From positions 1-27,610 of the forward strand of contig JADGJA010000251.1 of NCBI GenBank assembly GCA_027596035.1: a DNA stretch of 27,610 nucleotides, written 5' to 3'. Under the pieces are notes generated by a model that saw only the letters and a program-made list of their open reading frames with translations, did no database searches and was not told where the DNA came from. The DNA comes from Thoreauomyces humboldtii (taxonomy: Eukaryota; Chytridiomycota; Chytridiomycetes; Spizellomycetales; Powellomycetaceae). The translations under genes were made by a program, and so were the position numbers. Each line of letters begins with the position of its first letter. Positions within the stretch are counted from its first letter, which is position 1. Positions 17,196-27,405 of this stretch are shown here, in pieces.

Positions 17196-20100
17196 ATGTT
17201 CTCGGGACTGAAAGCACCCACATTATTCAGCAGGTTCGGTTCGAATGCTTCGATAACTACGCAACAGCAGCAACAAGGCCCCCCAGTGCCGGAGGATGGC
17301 AAACCTCCAAGCGGTCTGGCGACTTCAGCCTCTCGCATAAACACCTCCATCTCAACCATCGCGTCGCCATCTCCACTACGACGAGGCAGTGGACTGGACT
17401 CTCCCACTCAGATGCAGTCTCATGCCTCCCTCCACGGCCTCCCACCACCGTCCCCCACCCGTCAACTTAGGCAGGGAAGCATCGGCGGTCCACCGCCCGG
17501 CTCCCCGTCCCGGTCTAGCTCGGAACGCAACATCCAGGCTGCCTTCACAAACAGCGCCACGCCTTCTCGGAGAAACTCGAACGCAACGGCCATGGGAAGC
17601 TCCATCAGCTCCTCCGGCGTCGCACCAGCGGATGCCTGCCACGTCACCGTTCGCATGCGGCCTCTCACTTACGTCGAGGAATCATCGGGAAATCCTGCTG
17701 TTTGGGAGATCGACGACCGTGTCAATCGCGTAGCCCTATCCTTTGACTTTGCCGAGCGAAATCGGAAACCGGCCACCGAGTACTTCTTCGACGCGGTGCA
17801 GGTCGGAAGCGATAACAAGGACCTGTACGAGGACAGCGCAAAGAGCGTTGTCAGGGCCTCCATGGAGGGCATCAATGGAACGGTGTTCGCGTACGGTCAG
17901 ACAGCGTCGGGAAAGACGTACTCCATGATGGGTGTCGACGAGCAACCGGGAGTTATACCGCAAGCCGTGGACGACATCTTTGGATACATAAGAGAACAAA
18001 GCGGAGATCGCGAGTATCTTCTTCGAGTGTCGTACATGGAGATCTAGTATGCCAGTCTTGGTACATTCACGCTACTGAGAACTCTCAGCTTATGAGGTTG
18101 CGTCTTTTTTCCCTTCCCGTGCAGCAACGAGACGATTCGGGATCTGCTTTCCCCAGACCAGATCGACCTTAGGATACATGAGGACCGAAAGCGTGGTGTG
18201 TTCGTGTCTCCCTTGAAAGAGGAGATAGTCACGAGTCCGAAGCAAGTCATGCGCATCATCCGAAAGGGCGAGGAGAACCGGCATTTCGGAGCCACCGACT
18301 ATAACGAGCACTCCAGTCGCAGTCACACTATTTTCCAAATGGTGAGACCCTGCCAGGCGTGTCACTGCTCGGTTCCGTGACGACGCTGATGATGCGAACC
18401 TGTAGATCATCGAAAGTAGGGAACGTGGACAAAGCGGGGCAGCAAGTCCACGCGTTGGCGGTCCTGGGTCAGCGCGCGGTCGAGGAACCGTAATGATATC
18501 TCAGCTGGTATGGGTGACCTCTCTTTCTTTTCTTTTTTTAAGTTGGATACTCATTTCAATTTTCTCAACCAGAACCTTATCGACTTGGCTGGCTCGGAAA
18601 AGGCGACTACGGATATGGATCGACGAAAAGAAGGTGCTTTCATCAATAAGTCTTTGCTTACTCTTGGAACCGTTATTTCGAAACTCACGGATGGAAAGCC
18701 CACGGCTGGGTATGTCGACACCCTGTTATAAAATCGGAGAGGACCGTTACTTATTCTCACTCTGCCTTCATTTCCTGGCAGAAATCACATTCCGTACCGA
18801 GATTCGAAACTAACGCGAATTCTCCAATCCTCCCTCTCGGGGAACGCGCGAATCTCGGTCATCTGCACCATCAGCCCGGCTGGCCCCAATGCTGAGGAGA
18901 CACAAAATACTCTGAAGTTCGCCTCTCGAGTAAAGAAGGTCACGGTCAACGCGCAAGCCAACCGCATTGTGGACGAGAAGGCGCTTCTGCAGAAGTACAA
19001 GCAGGAGATCGACGAGCTGAGACAGGAACTAATGAACACAAACGAGTTACTCGAACGCGAGCGACGGCAGCAACCACAAAGCGCCGGCTCCGGCGCGGGC
19101 GCCATCGACTCCGAGAGGAAGAAGTTCGAGGAGCAATTGGAGGAGGGGCAGATTGCGAGAACGGCACTCAAGGAGAGGATAGACCATCTGACCAACCTGA
19201 TCTTGACGAGCAAGACGATTACGCCTAAGCATCTGCTCGATTGGAGCGCTCCTGCAGATCCTGCTGTGAGTCTTCCCGATGACTCTTTTGATCGGGATTA
19301 CTGGGGTTACTAAACTGGGTATGCATCTTTTCCCTCCGCAGTCCAATCGGAACTCCGTCATGATGGAAGACGGCCTCCTTCCCACAAGTCCCAACATCTC
19401 GTTGAAGCGACCGCCCAATCCGCCATCCAAATCCCAGTTCGACAATACGAGCAAGGAGTTCCTGAAGCGTCACATCCAGGAGATCGACACCCGGGACGAG
19501 CGGATACGGAACCTCGAACTCTTGGTCATGCAACTCAAGTCCTCGCGAGATCCAGACGTTCTCAACACCATCGAGGGATACGAGCGCACGAGCGGGACCA
19601 GCATCAAGAGCATGCGCACCGTCGTCGCAGAGCTCGACAGCGCACGGAGGCAGAAGGGAGAACTCGAGGTCGTTTGCGCCGAGATGGAGGACCAGCTGAG
19701 GGAACTCGAGGTTGCACTGAGGGACGCGCAGATGCAATTGCAGCAGCAACCTCGAGGAGGTCGGGCGAGCTCGCAGGGGATGGCCAGAGACGACGTGGAG
19801 GACCTGGTGGACGAGAACCGCGCCTTGAAGTCGACCGTGGCGGGTCTTCGGATCGAGATGGATCAGCGACTCGCCTCGAACGGCGGCAACCCCGGTTCGC
19901 CCTCCTCGTCGTCGTCTCCCTCGACGACCACCGCCACCATCGCCGCGCAGCGCGCCGAGATCGAGTCCCTCACCAACGAGGTCACGCAGAACGTCAAGAC
20001 CATCACGGCGCTCCGCGACAGCATCAGGATGCTCGAGCTGTCGAACGACATGTTCGTCCAGTCGGCGTCTCGAGCCCACTCGCCGCCTCCCGGGGAGGCC

Positions 20101-20310
20101 GGCTCTCCCGCGGATTCGGCCGCCGCGCTTGCCGCCCACGGGGACCTGGAGCTGGCGCTGGAGAGGGAACGGAAACTGAGGAATGAGGAAGGGAGGTCGT
20201 CGGTGGAACGGATAGCCAGTCTGGAAGCGGACCTAGCAGTGGCGCGGGCGGAACTGGGCGTCTTCAGTCTGGTCGGTGGATTTGGCGCGATGAACACCAG
20301 TGGTGGGTGA
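17196..20310 (+). CDS. Kinesin-7 family motor, Kip2/Tea2/KipA-like
   Basis: Six exons (17196-18046, 18125-18341, 18406-18507, 18573-18709, 18782-19265, 19342-20310) total 2760 nt, 919 residues, with all phases consistent. A Ser/Pro/Gln-rich N-terminal extension (1-147) precedes the motor (about 148-490). Motor motifs are P-loop GQTASGKT (234-241), switch I NEHSSRSH (about 344-351), switch [10 protein letters not shown] (about 392-399) and [13 protein letters not shown]. The tail has coiled coils broken by Ser/Gly/Pro linkers. The CENP-E-type motor with a long low-complexity N-terminus fits fungal kinesin-7s of the Kip2/Tea2 group, plus-end-directed motors that carry polarity or dynein factors to microtubule tips. 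Placement in that group rather than CENP-E proper is inference. Confidence 0.93.
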
Positions 20311-20673
20311 GCGGGCCATGGACGCTAAAAACCACCTTACGAAGCCACACTTGACCATTGCCTTGCCCCTTTCTGTCTGGATTTCTGATACCCTTGCCTT
20401 AACCTTTTCTCATTTTTTGACTTATCCTTCTTGTTTGTATTGTAAATACACGACTACCGCGGTGCGACGAAAGTAAAGCTTCCAGACCATTTGAGGTCCC
20501 TTCCCAACCGGAGCTTGCGAGCGTCCTCGAGAAGATTGCCGCAACCAAGTTTACAGATTCCCTATGTTTCCCGGGGGCTCCATCGCCATTCCCCTGCTTT
20601 ACTGCAAGAACGGGACCCACTGACCGATGTCCAAAAACAATAACACCATCCCGAGTATTTATAGCGATGGAAC
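20311..20673. other. Convergent 3' intergenic region
   Basis: 363 bp between the kinesin stop (plus) and the Chibby-like stop (minus). It presumably holds both 3' UTRs and polyadenylation signals. The plus strand has a T-rich stretch with TTGTAAAT near 20438. I see no gene. Confidence 0.5.
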
Positions 20674-21294
20674 TCAGGTCTGAGCCTGCAACTTGAGCAT
20701 ATCCAACTTTGTTCCTGCGAGCTGCCGTCTTGTCGTAAGTTTTATGGTTCTCATCATCGTTGCAAGGGTTCACGGTTGTGTGTCCTACCATGTCCTGCAT
20801 GACGGTGACTTTGAACCTGAGGATCTGGTTCTCGGCTTCGAGCAGTCTGTTCTTGTCTGTGATTTCTCTCAAGGCTTCGCTGGCTCGCTCCTTCCCGCCT
20901 TCCACCGGCCCGTCTGCAAGGGGGAGAGCAAAAACAAGTTTTCGGTAGGTTGGTGAGCTGACTCCTGCTGGTGAAGATCGGGACCGACGGTATCTTCCAG
21001 ACAGCACGAGAAAAGCAGCCGTACCGAGGATCCACTGGAGGTCTTGATACACCAGGTTCGCGTCTCCCAGCCGAAGCTGTATCGTGGGCTCTTCTTCCTC
21101 ATCTGGTTCGTGATAGTTCGTTGGCGGTGCGCGGATGGATGGGCGACGGGTTCGCTGCCTGTCGAGCAGACCGACAATCGGTCAGCTGTGTGTGGGAGGA
21201 ATCCATGGGACCAGGAAGACAACTGGTTACCCAGTACTTACATCGCCTCTGAACCCCTCCTCGTATGCTTGTGCACGGACTCTCCGTATGCCAT
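20674..21294 (-). CDS. Chibby-family small coiled-coil protein (basal body/cilium)
   Basis: Four exons (21294-21242, 21158-21025, 20913-20789, 20721-20674) total 360 nt, 119 residues (human Chibby 126), with introns of 83, 111 and 67 nt in phase. A basic N-terminus (HKHTRRGSEAMQRTRRPS) and an acidic patch precede EEPTIQLRLGDANLVYQDL, which parallels the conserved LGL...L.F...QW segment. The C-terminal coiled coil LREITDKNRLLEAENQILRF then KVTVMQDMLAGTKLDML parallels Chibby's NQQLEEENNLLRLKVDILLDML. Chibby acts at the distal centriole/basal body with FAM92 proteins in ciliogenesis. Family assignment comes from my own comparison. The last intron decides the C-terminus: unspliced reading replaces the heptads with unrelated sequence. 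Confidence 0.7.
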
Positions 21295-21575
21295 CTGATG
21301 CCGGTAGATAGAGTGGGTTGTACAGATAGGACTGACATGGTGTTTTTCACGCGCGCGCGTGGTCCAGCGATGACAACGAGAGTCCGATGAGTCACCGACG
21401 GCTGCTGCTGCTTGCAAAACACAAAACACTTTGACGTTGAGAATTATCAGCAATCTCGTTCTTCTACAAGGAGTATCAAAGTTTGCCGGTTGCTCGTGCC
21501 ATCGTCTCTCTCCAGCAACTCTCCATCTCCATCTCAACGCTGGTTTCTAGTCCCGCCAGTCAAAAGTTAAAAGTC
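21295..21575. promoter_or_regulatory. Divergent promoter region between the Chibby-like and L2HGDH genes
   Basis: 281 bp separate the two start codons. It includes an alternating GC run (CGCGCGCGCG, near 21350) and a CTG-like run (GCTGCTGCTGCTTGC, near 21400). No clear TATA box is visible. Confidence 0.4.
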
Positions 21576-23099
21576 ATGCTGAAAGCGGTGAGGCTCAGAG
21601 CTAGCCGGGCATCCACAATCTGCCGACGTTGGGCTTCCACGCACGCCACCAACCCGGCAGACTTCCAGGTCGATCACCTCGTTATCGGTGAGCGAGCAGA
21701 CCGTGCGGCTGCTTTCCAACCCACCGAGGATGTTCAAGCTCCTCTAACTCATCCATGAAAACACAACCATTCGTAGGCGCTGGCGTGGTAGGTGCGACCT
21801 CAGTTCCAACGCTCTGGGAAATCCTTATGAAAGGAAAGATTAAAGCTCGCTTTCCATATGGTATCCAGGCCTTGCGATCGCCGAACGACTCAGTCGGCGT
21901 CCGTCCACGACCACTCTCCTCATCGACCGCAACGCGTCCTTCGGAATGGAAACATCTTCTAGGAACTCGGAGGTCATCCACGCCGGACTGTACTATCCTC
22001 CCGACTCGCTGAAGACGAGGCTGTGCATACGGGGGAACCGTCTGATGTACGGGTTTTGCGAGGAGAATCACGTGCCGTGCAAGAGGATCGGGAAGTGGAT
22101 CGTGGCTACCCAGGAAGATCAGGTCGGGGTGTTGAGGGACATGGAGGATCGTGCGAGGAACTTGGGTGTGGAGGTTCGGATGGTCGACTTGGAACGTGTC
22201 AAGAGGGAGGAACCGAACGTGATCGCGAAGGCGGTGTTGGAGAGTCCGTCGACGGGAATTGTGGACTCCCATGCTTTGATGGCTTGTTTGGAGGTGAGAC
22301 TTGTTCAACGCATCACGCATCCTTTTCGTCGCTGAATCTGTCATCTTTGATTAGGCGAAGCTTGAATCTCACGGAACCGACATCGCATACCACACCCTCG
22401 TGGCATCCTGTGCACCACATCCATCCACTCGCGGCTACATCGTCACGACTGCCGACCAAACGACCATTCACGCCAAAACTTTGATCAACTCCGCTGGTCT
22501 CTCGTCAGACACGATTCTAAACTCCCTCCGTCCCTCCACCGCTCCTCGTATTCATCCATGTAAAGGGGTATACTACAGCATGACGGGCGCGCCACCACCG
22601 GTGAAACGGCTCGTGTATCCTGTTCCCGAGAAGAGTCTGAAGGGACTCGGGATCCACGCAACGGTCGACATGTCCGGTAGAGTCAAGTTCGGACCCGACG
22701 CGACCTACGTTGACAGCAAGACCGATCTCGACATCAAGGAAGACAACGAGGTCAGAGATCGGTTCGCGAGTGCCATCGCGAGATATCTGAGAGGCGTGGA
22801 TCCCGAGCATTTGAACGTGGATTACGCTGGGATGAGGTGAAACCGAAAAAAGAAATGCTTTTTCTTTTCCGTGACTTTGCTTGTCGGGATACTGAACGTG
22901 AACGTTGTTCGTTGACAGACCCAAGCTGTCGGGTCCTGGCGACCCGTTCCAGGACTTTCGGATAGAGGTTCCGTCCGGTCTCCCTGGGTTCGTCAATCTC
23001 ACGGGCATAGAGTCGCCGGGACTCACGGCTTCTCTCGCCATCGCCGAGATGGTGGAAAAGCTTTTGGACAGGTCGTCTTCGCTAGACGAGTTGGCGTAG
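21576..23099 (+). CDS. L2HGDH: L-2-hydroxyglutarate dehydrogenase, mitochondrial
   Basis: Five exons (21576-21687, 21777-21791, 21869-22293, 22355-22836, 22919-23099) total 1215 nt, 404 residues. The N-terminus ([21 protein letters not shown]) is Arg/Ser-rich without acids, a typical mitochondrial presequence. The FAD-binding [20 protein letters not shown] follows, then [27 protein letters not shown], and the C-terminal [11 protein letters not shown] and [23 protein letters not shown] of this FAD oxidoreductase family. The enzyme oxidises L-2-hydroxyglutarate, a side product of malate dehydrogenase, to 2-oxoglutarate. Exon 2 is only 15 nt and encodes the middle of the GxGxxG dinucleotide-binding loop. 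Skipping it keeps the frame but removes that loop. Confidence 0.95.
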
Positions 23100-23293
23100 C
23101 TTGGGTTTCTACAGTACTCTCTCATCCCTTCACCTGATGCAAGCAAGAACGAACGATACAGCTGCTCTCATTGGGCGGTAGAAATCCGGTATTACGCCAG
23201 GCAATCGCTAGTTCATGAGGAAAGGGACGAGCTCCTCCACCGTCCTTTTTCGTTGCAAGATCTGAGAGTCTCTCCACGCGCTCTTCTCTCACT

Positions 23294-23644
23294 ATGGCCT
23301 CTACTTCCGTAACCTTGAACACAGCTTTCGCACCCCTCTCCATACCCGCCGTCCAACCAACAGCAAAACATAGACGCGGAGTTTGCTGCCAGCAATAAGC
23401 TGCTGGTCGATCGTCCCGCCCATGGACTTGCTCGAATTGTCGCCCGAAACTGCTGTCCAAAAAGCCAAAATTGCCGCCTATCAAGCCGCGAATGCCCCCC
23501 ACCTGACCGCCCAAAAACGCAAGATTCAGGGCGTTCGCTGATTTCCTCGGCGACCCCTTTGATGGCCTAATCGACATGATCAAGGCGAGGGCTGCTGAAC
23601 GCCAGTATGTTATGGATGAGGAGCTCAGAAAGAAACTCCTGTGA
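23294..23644 (+). pseudogene. Frameshifted paralogue of the 24054-24359 gene
   Basis: ATG at 23294 begins MASTSVTLNTAFAPLSIPAVQPT, which matches MACAPSISAAVQPT of the downstream copy. Similarity then continues in changing frames: DAEFAA versus EPQFAA, ARIVAR versus ARIVAL, KAKIAA versus KAEIAW, and RAFADFLGDPFDGLIDMIK versus RAISEFVGDPFGGLISLIK, ending at a TGA at 23642. At least three frame changes separate these pieces and none has splice signals, so the copy looks decayed. Its C-terminal 40 codons are still open and end differently (DEELRKKLL). The function of the family is unknown. Confidence 0.6.
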
Positions 23645-24053
23645 ATTTGAAATTTTTATGCCCCCATCAATCCTATCTTTTGTGGTGCCAGCGTTCACAC
23701 ATGCTGCGTGAAGCCGCAGGATACATGTACAGTTGGAGGGCATAAGTCGAGAACCCTCTCGAAAAAAAAACGCTAAGAGTCCTTATTGGGCCGTGTGAGA
23801 GCCCTATTCGAGATGGTTCTCCACTTCTGTCCCGCCACTGTAAGAAGCGAGGAGAGTATGTGCGGAAGGCCTTACCGAGACTCGGCATGGGGGACGGAAA
23901 TAGACGGAAATAGACGGTTGTTACGCCAGGGCGAGATCCGCCACAACAGGCCAGGTAACCCATCCCTTCACTACATAAGGAGAGCGTGGGGACAGAGTCT
24001 TCCGCTTGTCCCAGTCCCGATCGCTTCTCCACGTCACTCTTTCTTTCCATCAA
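23645..24053. other. Spacer between the tandem copies
   Basis: 409 bp carrying the presumed promoter of the downstream copy. A 12-nt unit (ATAGACGGAA) is repeated at about 23901-23922. No gene is supported. Confidence 0.4.
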
Positions 24054-24359
24054 ATGGCCTGTGCTCCTTCAATCTCAGCCGCTGTCCAACCTACCATGGA
24101 GCCTCAGTTTGCTGCCATTGCTGCCCGAGAAGAAGCGGAACATGCCGCTCGTATTGTCGCCCTTGAAGCCGAGCGGGCCGTCCGCAAAGCCGAAATCGCT
24201 TGGCTCAAAGCCGAAATCGCGCGCCAGGAGGCCACACTCGCAAGATATCGGGCAATTTCTGAATTTGTTGGCGATCCCTTTGGTGGTCTGATAAGCTTGA
24301 TTAAAGTAACACTTGTCCGATGTCGTGGATATGAGGCGCTCAGAATGACAGACTTGTAA
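24054..24359 (+). CDS. Small Ala/Glu-rich helical protein, unknown function
   Basis: 101 residues from ATG at 24054. Two longer starts upstream (24006 onward) are possible, but the paralogue also begins here. Residues 15-65 are a charged, Ala-rich helix (AAIAAREEAEHAARIVALEA, KAEIAWLKAEIARQEATLAR), probably a coiled coil. It leads to EFVGDPFGGLISLIK, the segment best conserved with the upstream pseudogene. I do not recognise the family. There is no signal peptide or clear membrane span. It lies in tandem with the decayed copy about 760 bp upstream, which suggests a lineage-specific duplicated family. Confidence 0.5.
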   Translation: MACAPSISAAVQPTMEPQFAAIAAREEAEHAARIVALEAERAVRKAEIAWLKAEIARQEATLARYRAISEFVGDPFGGLISLIKVTLVRCRGYEALRMTDL

Positions 24360-24746
24360 ATTGAAATCTTATACCGATCGGTCACAAACCAGTCTCCGAG
24401 CGCGCTGCCGCTCCTCAGCCGTTCCTTCGTATTGCTGGCAGACTCTTGTAGACACGCCCCGATACCTGTATCCCACCTTTGCCAGAGCCATCACACACAA
24501 AGAAAAAAAATTGCGTAACATGGCGGAGTGGACGCTCGGAATGTTCCGCGTTCCACGACGGTTTGGCCTGACTTGGAGGCTTTTCCAAGGGAGACCCAAA
24601 GATGTTATCCGACTACGATTGGGAATATTTTTGTACAAGGGGGGAAACCAGAGGATACATGCAAAAAGCGAACGGAGTGAAGGAAGCGAACAAGACGAGA
24701 AAGAAGCTAGTGGAGAGATGGGATAGGATGGTGTGAACCCCCCGCC
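24360..24746. other. Intergenic, no supported gene
   Basis: 387 bp between the small tandem gene and the stop codon of the HAM1-like gene. A short plus-strand frame starting at an ATG near 24520 has no recognisable feature. The purine-rich right half is probably the 3' UTR of the HAM1-like gene in reverse. Confidence 0.4.
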
Positions 24747-27405
24747 CTACTTGGCACCGTAAGCCTCGCTTCCCCAGGTAGACGTTGGCACGCCCTCCTT
24801 TGGCTTGTTCTCTGCGTATCCTCCGACGGGCGCAACGGCACCGGCGGCCTGGGCCAGCTTCTCGTCCAAGGAGAAGATGATGTCCTTGAGGGAATCCGAG
24901 ACAGCCTTCTCGATCTGCTTCTTGGCCGTCTTGTTCAGCATCGGCTTGGCGAGCTTGTAGAGGATGTCGTGGTGAGAGTCGTGGAGACGGAGGTCGAGGT
25001 TGTGGAGGGTCGTCTCCACTTCGGCGGCGTGCATGTATCGACCCTTGGAGTTGGTGTCCTCGGCCAGACGTCCCGTCTCGGAGCCGGGGGTGATCTTGAC
25101 GCGGATCGAGAGACCTTCCTTCTTGATATCGAAGTCCGCAAGTCCGACGTCACCTGGTAGAGGGGAAACCGAGACTTGTTAGCAATAGTTTGCATCAATT
25201 GCACCACCCAATCTTGGACTTACCAGCCTTCCAGAAGCCAGAGTGCTTGTTGAAAAGCCACGCAATGTCGCGAGCCGACGCCTCAACGTTGGAGATCTCC
25301 AAGATGATGTGGTTGCTGAACTGATCGTTAGGGTCCGTCTTGGTAGCATCGATAGTCGTGTCGGTGACGACTCGGATGTACTTTGGCAGGATGGTCGAGT
25401 GAAGGATGATGTTGTCGAAGATCATGTGGTAAGTTCCGTCGTCGACCTCGACACGGGGGATGGGAAGGTAGGCCAGCTTGTCGGCGATGGCTGGGATGCA
25501 CTTGGTCAGATCGCGCAGGAGGTCGGGCTTGAACGAAGGGTTGCCCTTCTCATCGAGGAAGAGGTCCGTGAAGAGCGTGGACGTGTCCGACTGGAGCTGC
25601 GAGGTGGCCTTGTTGTTGGCGAGACCCTTCGCAAAGTTCTTGGCCTCGTACGAGATGTTCTGGGTACGGTAAGAGTACTTGTCGAGGGCCTGACGACCAC
25701 GCTCAACGAGCTCCTCTGCCTCCTTGGTGTAAGAGTCCTGGTTGATGTATCCGGGCTCCTTGATGGTGCGCTGGATGTAGACTCCAAGGTCACGGTAGAA
25801 GACGCGGAGATCATCGTCATCACGAGCGTCCTCGGCAAGACCGCGGAGCTCCGTAACGAGGGGGTCGAGGGACTTGCCGTCGGCGAAGTTCTCGATGAGG
25901 GTCTTCGCGTTGGACACTGCGAGGCGAGAGTCCTTGGAGGCTTGCGCCTGCTGAGGGTCGTTGGGGATGGAAGCGACCGTGTTGACGGCGGTACCAGACA
26001 CCGCCTTGGCCTGGTGGGCGAGAGGGGCAAGGAGAGCCAGCAAGTCCTCAATGCCGTTCTGGAACTCAGGCTTGGACTGGATGGTGCGGGTGACTGCCTT
26101 GAGCTTCTCGACGATCTCACGCTTCTTCTCCTCGGGAAGGTTGGCGAGCTTGCGTGCCACGCGTTCGCCGGTCTGGCGAACCTGGGAGTTGGGGTCCTTG
26201 AGCTGGGATGCAGCCTGGTTGGCGGCAGAGCGGCCCTGGTTGAGGAGAGCCTGTCCCTGGGCCAAGGCGGTGTCCTTCAGACCCGAGGTGGACTCCTCGC
26301 CGGTGTGCAGCTTGGCGCCGTGCTCGCGGATGGCGTCCGACGCCTTGTTGACCTGGTCGGCGGGGAGACGACGTTCTGCCTCGTCGGCGACGGTGTCGAT
26401 GACGTTCTTGGCGGTGTCGCGAAGGGTCGCTCCGCCGGCGAGGGAGTCGCCTGCGGTCTGACGGGTGTTGTTGGCAGCGGCCTGACCCTCGTTGGCGACC
26501 TGCTGGGCCTGCGCCTGAGCCTGGTCCTTGCGCTCGTACGCAGCCTGCTTGCCCTGTTCGAGGGTGCCCTGGGCGTTGTTGGCGGCCTGCTGGCCAGCCT
26601 CCTGCAGATCGTTGTTGGCGACGGTCTCGCGGGTCTTGGCAGCTGCTTGACGAACGCTGTCGGGAGCGTTCTCGTCGTTGGCGAGGTCATCCGACGCGTC
26701 GACGATGTTGCTTTGCACGAGCTCTGAGAGAGAGGGAATAAGAAGGACGTTTGTGAGCAAGGAGAGCGTGGGAAATCGGAGAGACAAGCGGTGGAGCTTC
26801 CTTCGATGGTCGTGGGAAAGGGAAACACGAGCAAAGCTCGAAGCTCCCTTCGGTCGCCCCGGCGTGGGAAAATGAGGTGGCAACAAAGCTCCCTTCGGTC
26901 GCTTTACAGAAACAGACCGCGTTTCGCGCGGAACATGTGTACGTCACTTCTCGCTCGCTTCGCTCGCGCACCTACCCTGTACGAGACTGCTGATGTCGGT
27001 CAGGAGACCCCTGAACTCGGCCGAGGTGACGATCTGCTTGGCCAGCTGCGCGGAAGCGGCACCTGCCTGGATCAACGTGTCGGCGGCCGAGCTCGCCTGG
27101 TCGCCGGTGAGACCCGCCGAGCTCCTGGACGCCGACCTGTTCCCGTAGTAGATGGCGTTCTGGAGCTCGTTGTTGGGCATGGTCTCGGTGGCGACCTTGC
27201 GGGTCGAGTCGAGGATGCGTTCGGCGTCGGCGAGGACCTTCTTGCCGGCTGGCGACATGTCCTTTGCTGCGTCGTGGAGGGTTCCGTCTCGCTTGATGTC
27301 GTCGATGGTGGAGACGGCTTGGGCGGTCGTGGGAAGCTTGCCGTCTTGGAGGGCGCCGACGACGGCTCGGGCCTTCTCGGTGCGTTCGCGTTCAATGTCG
27401 GCCAT
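24747..27405 (-). CDS. HAM1-like (DUF4449) protein with LEA-like N-terminal half
   Basis: Three exons (27405-26976, 26723-25224, 25153-24747) total 2337 nt, 778 residues, in phase, starting MADIERERTEKARAV. Residues about 140-350 are hydrophilic and Ala/Gln/Lys/Asp-rich with repeated AANNAQ, QAQAQAQQ and TAKNVIDTVADEA units, like LEA group 3 helices. The C-terminal half matches fungal HAM1/DUF4449 proteins: YFRDLGVYIQ-like VFYRDLGVYIQR, FSNHIILEISNVEASARDIAW, GFWKAGDVGLADFDIKKEGLSIRVKI, and a tail of HNLDLRLHDSHHDILYKLAKP. I recall a relationship to BPI-like lipid-binding folds for this C-terminal domain; the biochemical role is not known. There is no signal peptide. The first intron is unusually long (252 nt) and repetitive. 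Confidence 0.85.
26795..26970. repeat. Repetitive segment inside the first HAM1-like intron
   Basis: AGCTCCCTTCGGTCG occurs at 26842-26856 and 26887-26901 (45-bp period), with a decayed copy at 26795-26812 and CGTGGGAAA between copies. Near the donor is a GCGAGCGAAGCGAGCGAG palindrome-like tract (about 26951-26969). The other introns in the window are 61-111 nt and not repetitive. Confidence 0.7.

Noticed and set aside
19225..20139. 304-codon minus-strand frame opposite the kinesin tail
   Set aside because: Mirror of a GC-rich coiled-coil exon; Arg/Gly-rich composition with no domain.
23122..23583. 153-codon minus-strand frame opposite the pseudogene
   Set aside because: The plus strand shows clear homology to the downstream paralogue; the minus frame has no recognisable feature.
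25243..26727. 494-codon open frame on the plus strand opposite the HAM1-like gene
   Set aside because: It lies wholly antisense to an in-phase, homologous exon. It has Val/Leu/Gly-rich composition as expected from reversing GC-rich Ala/Lys/Asp codons, and no domain.
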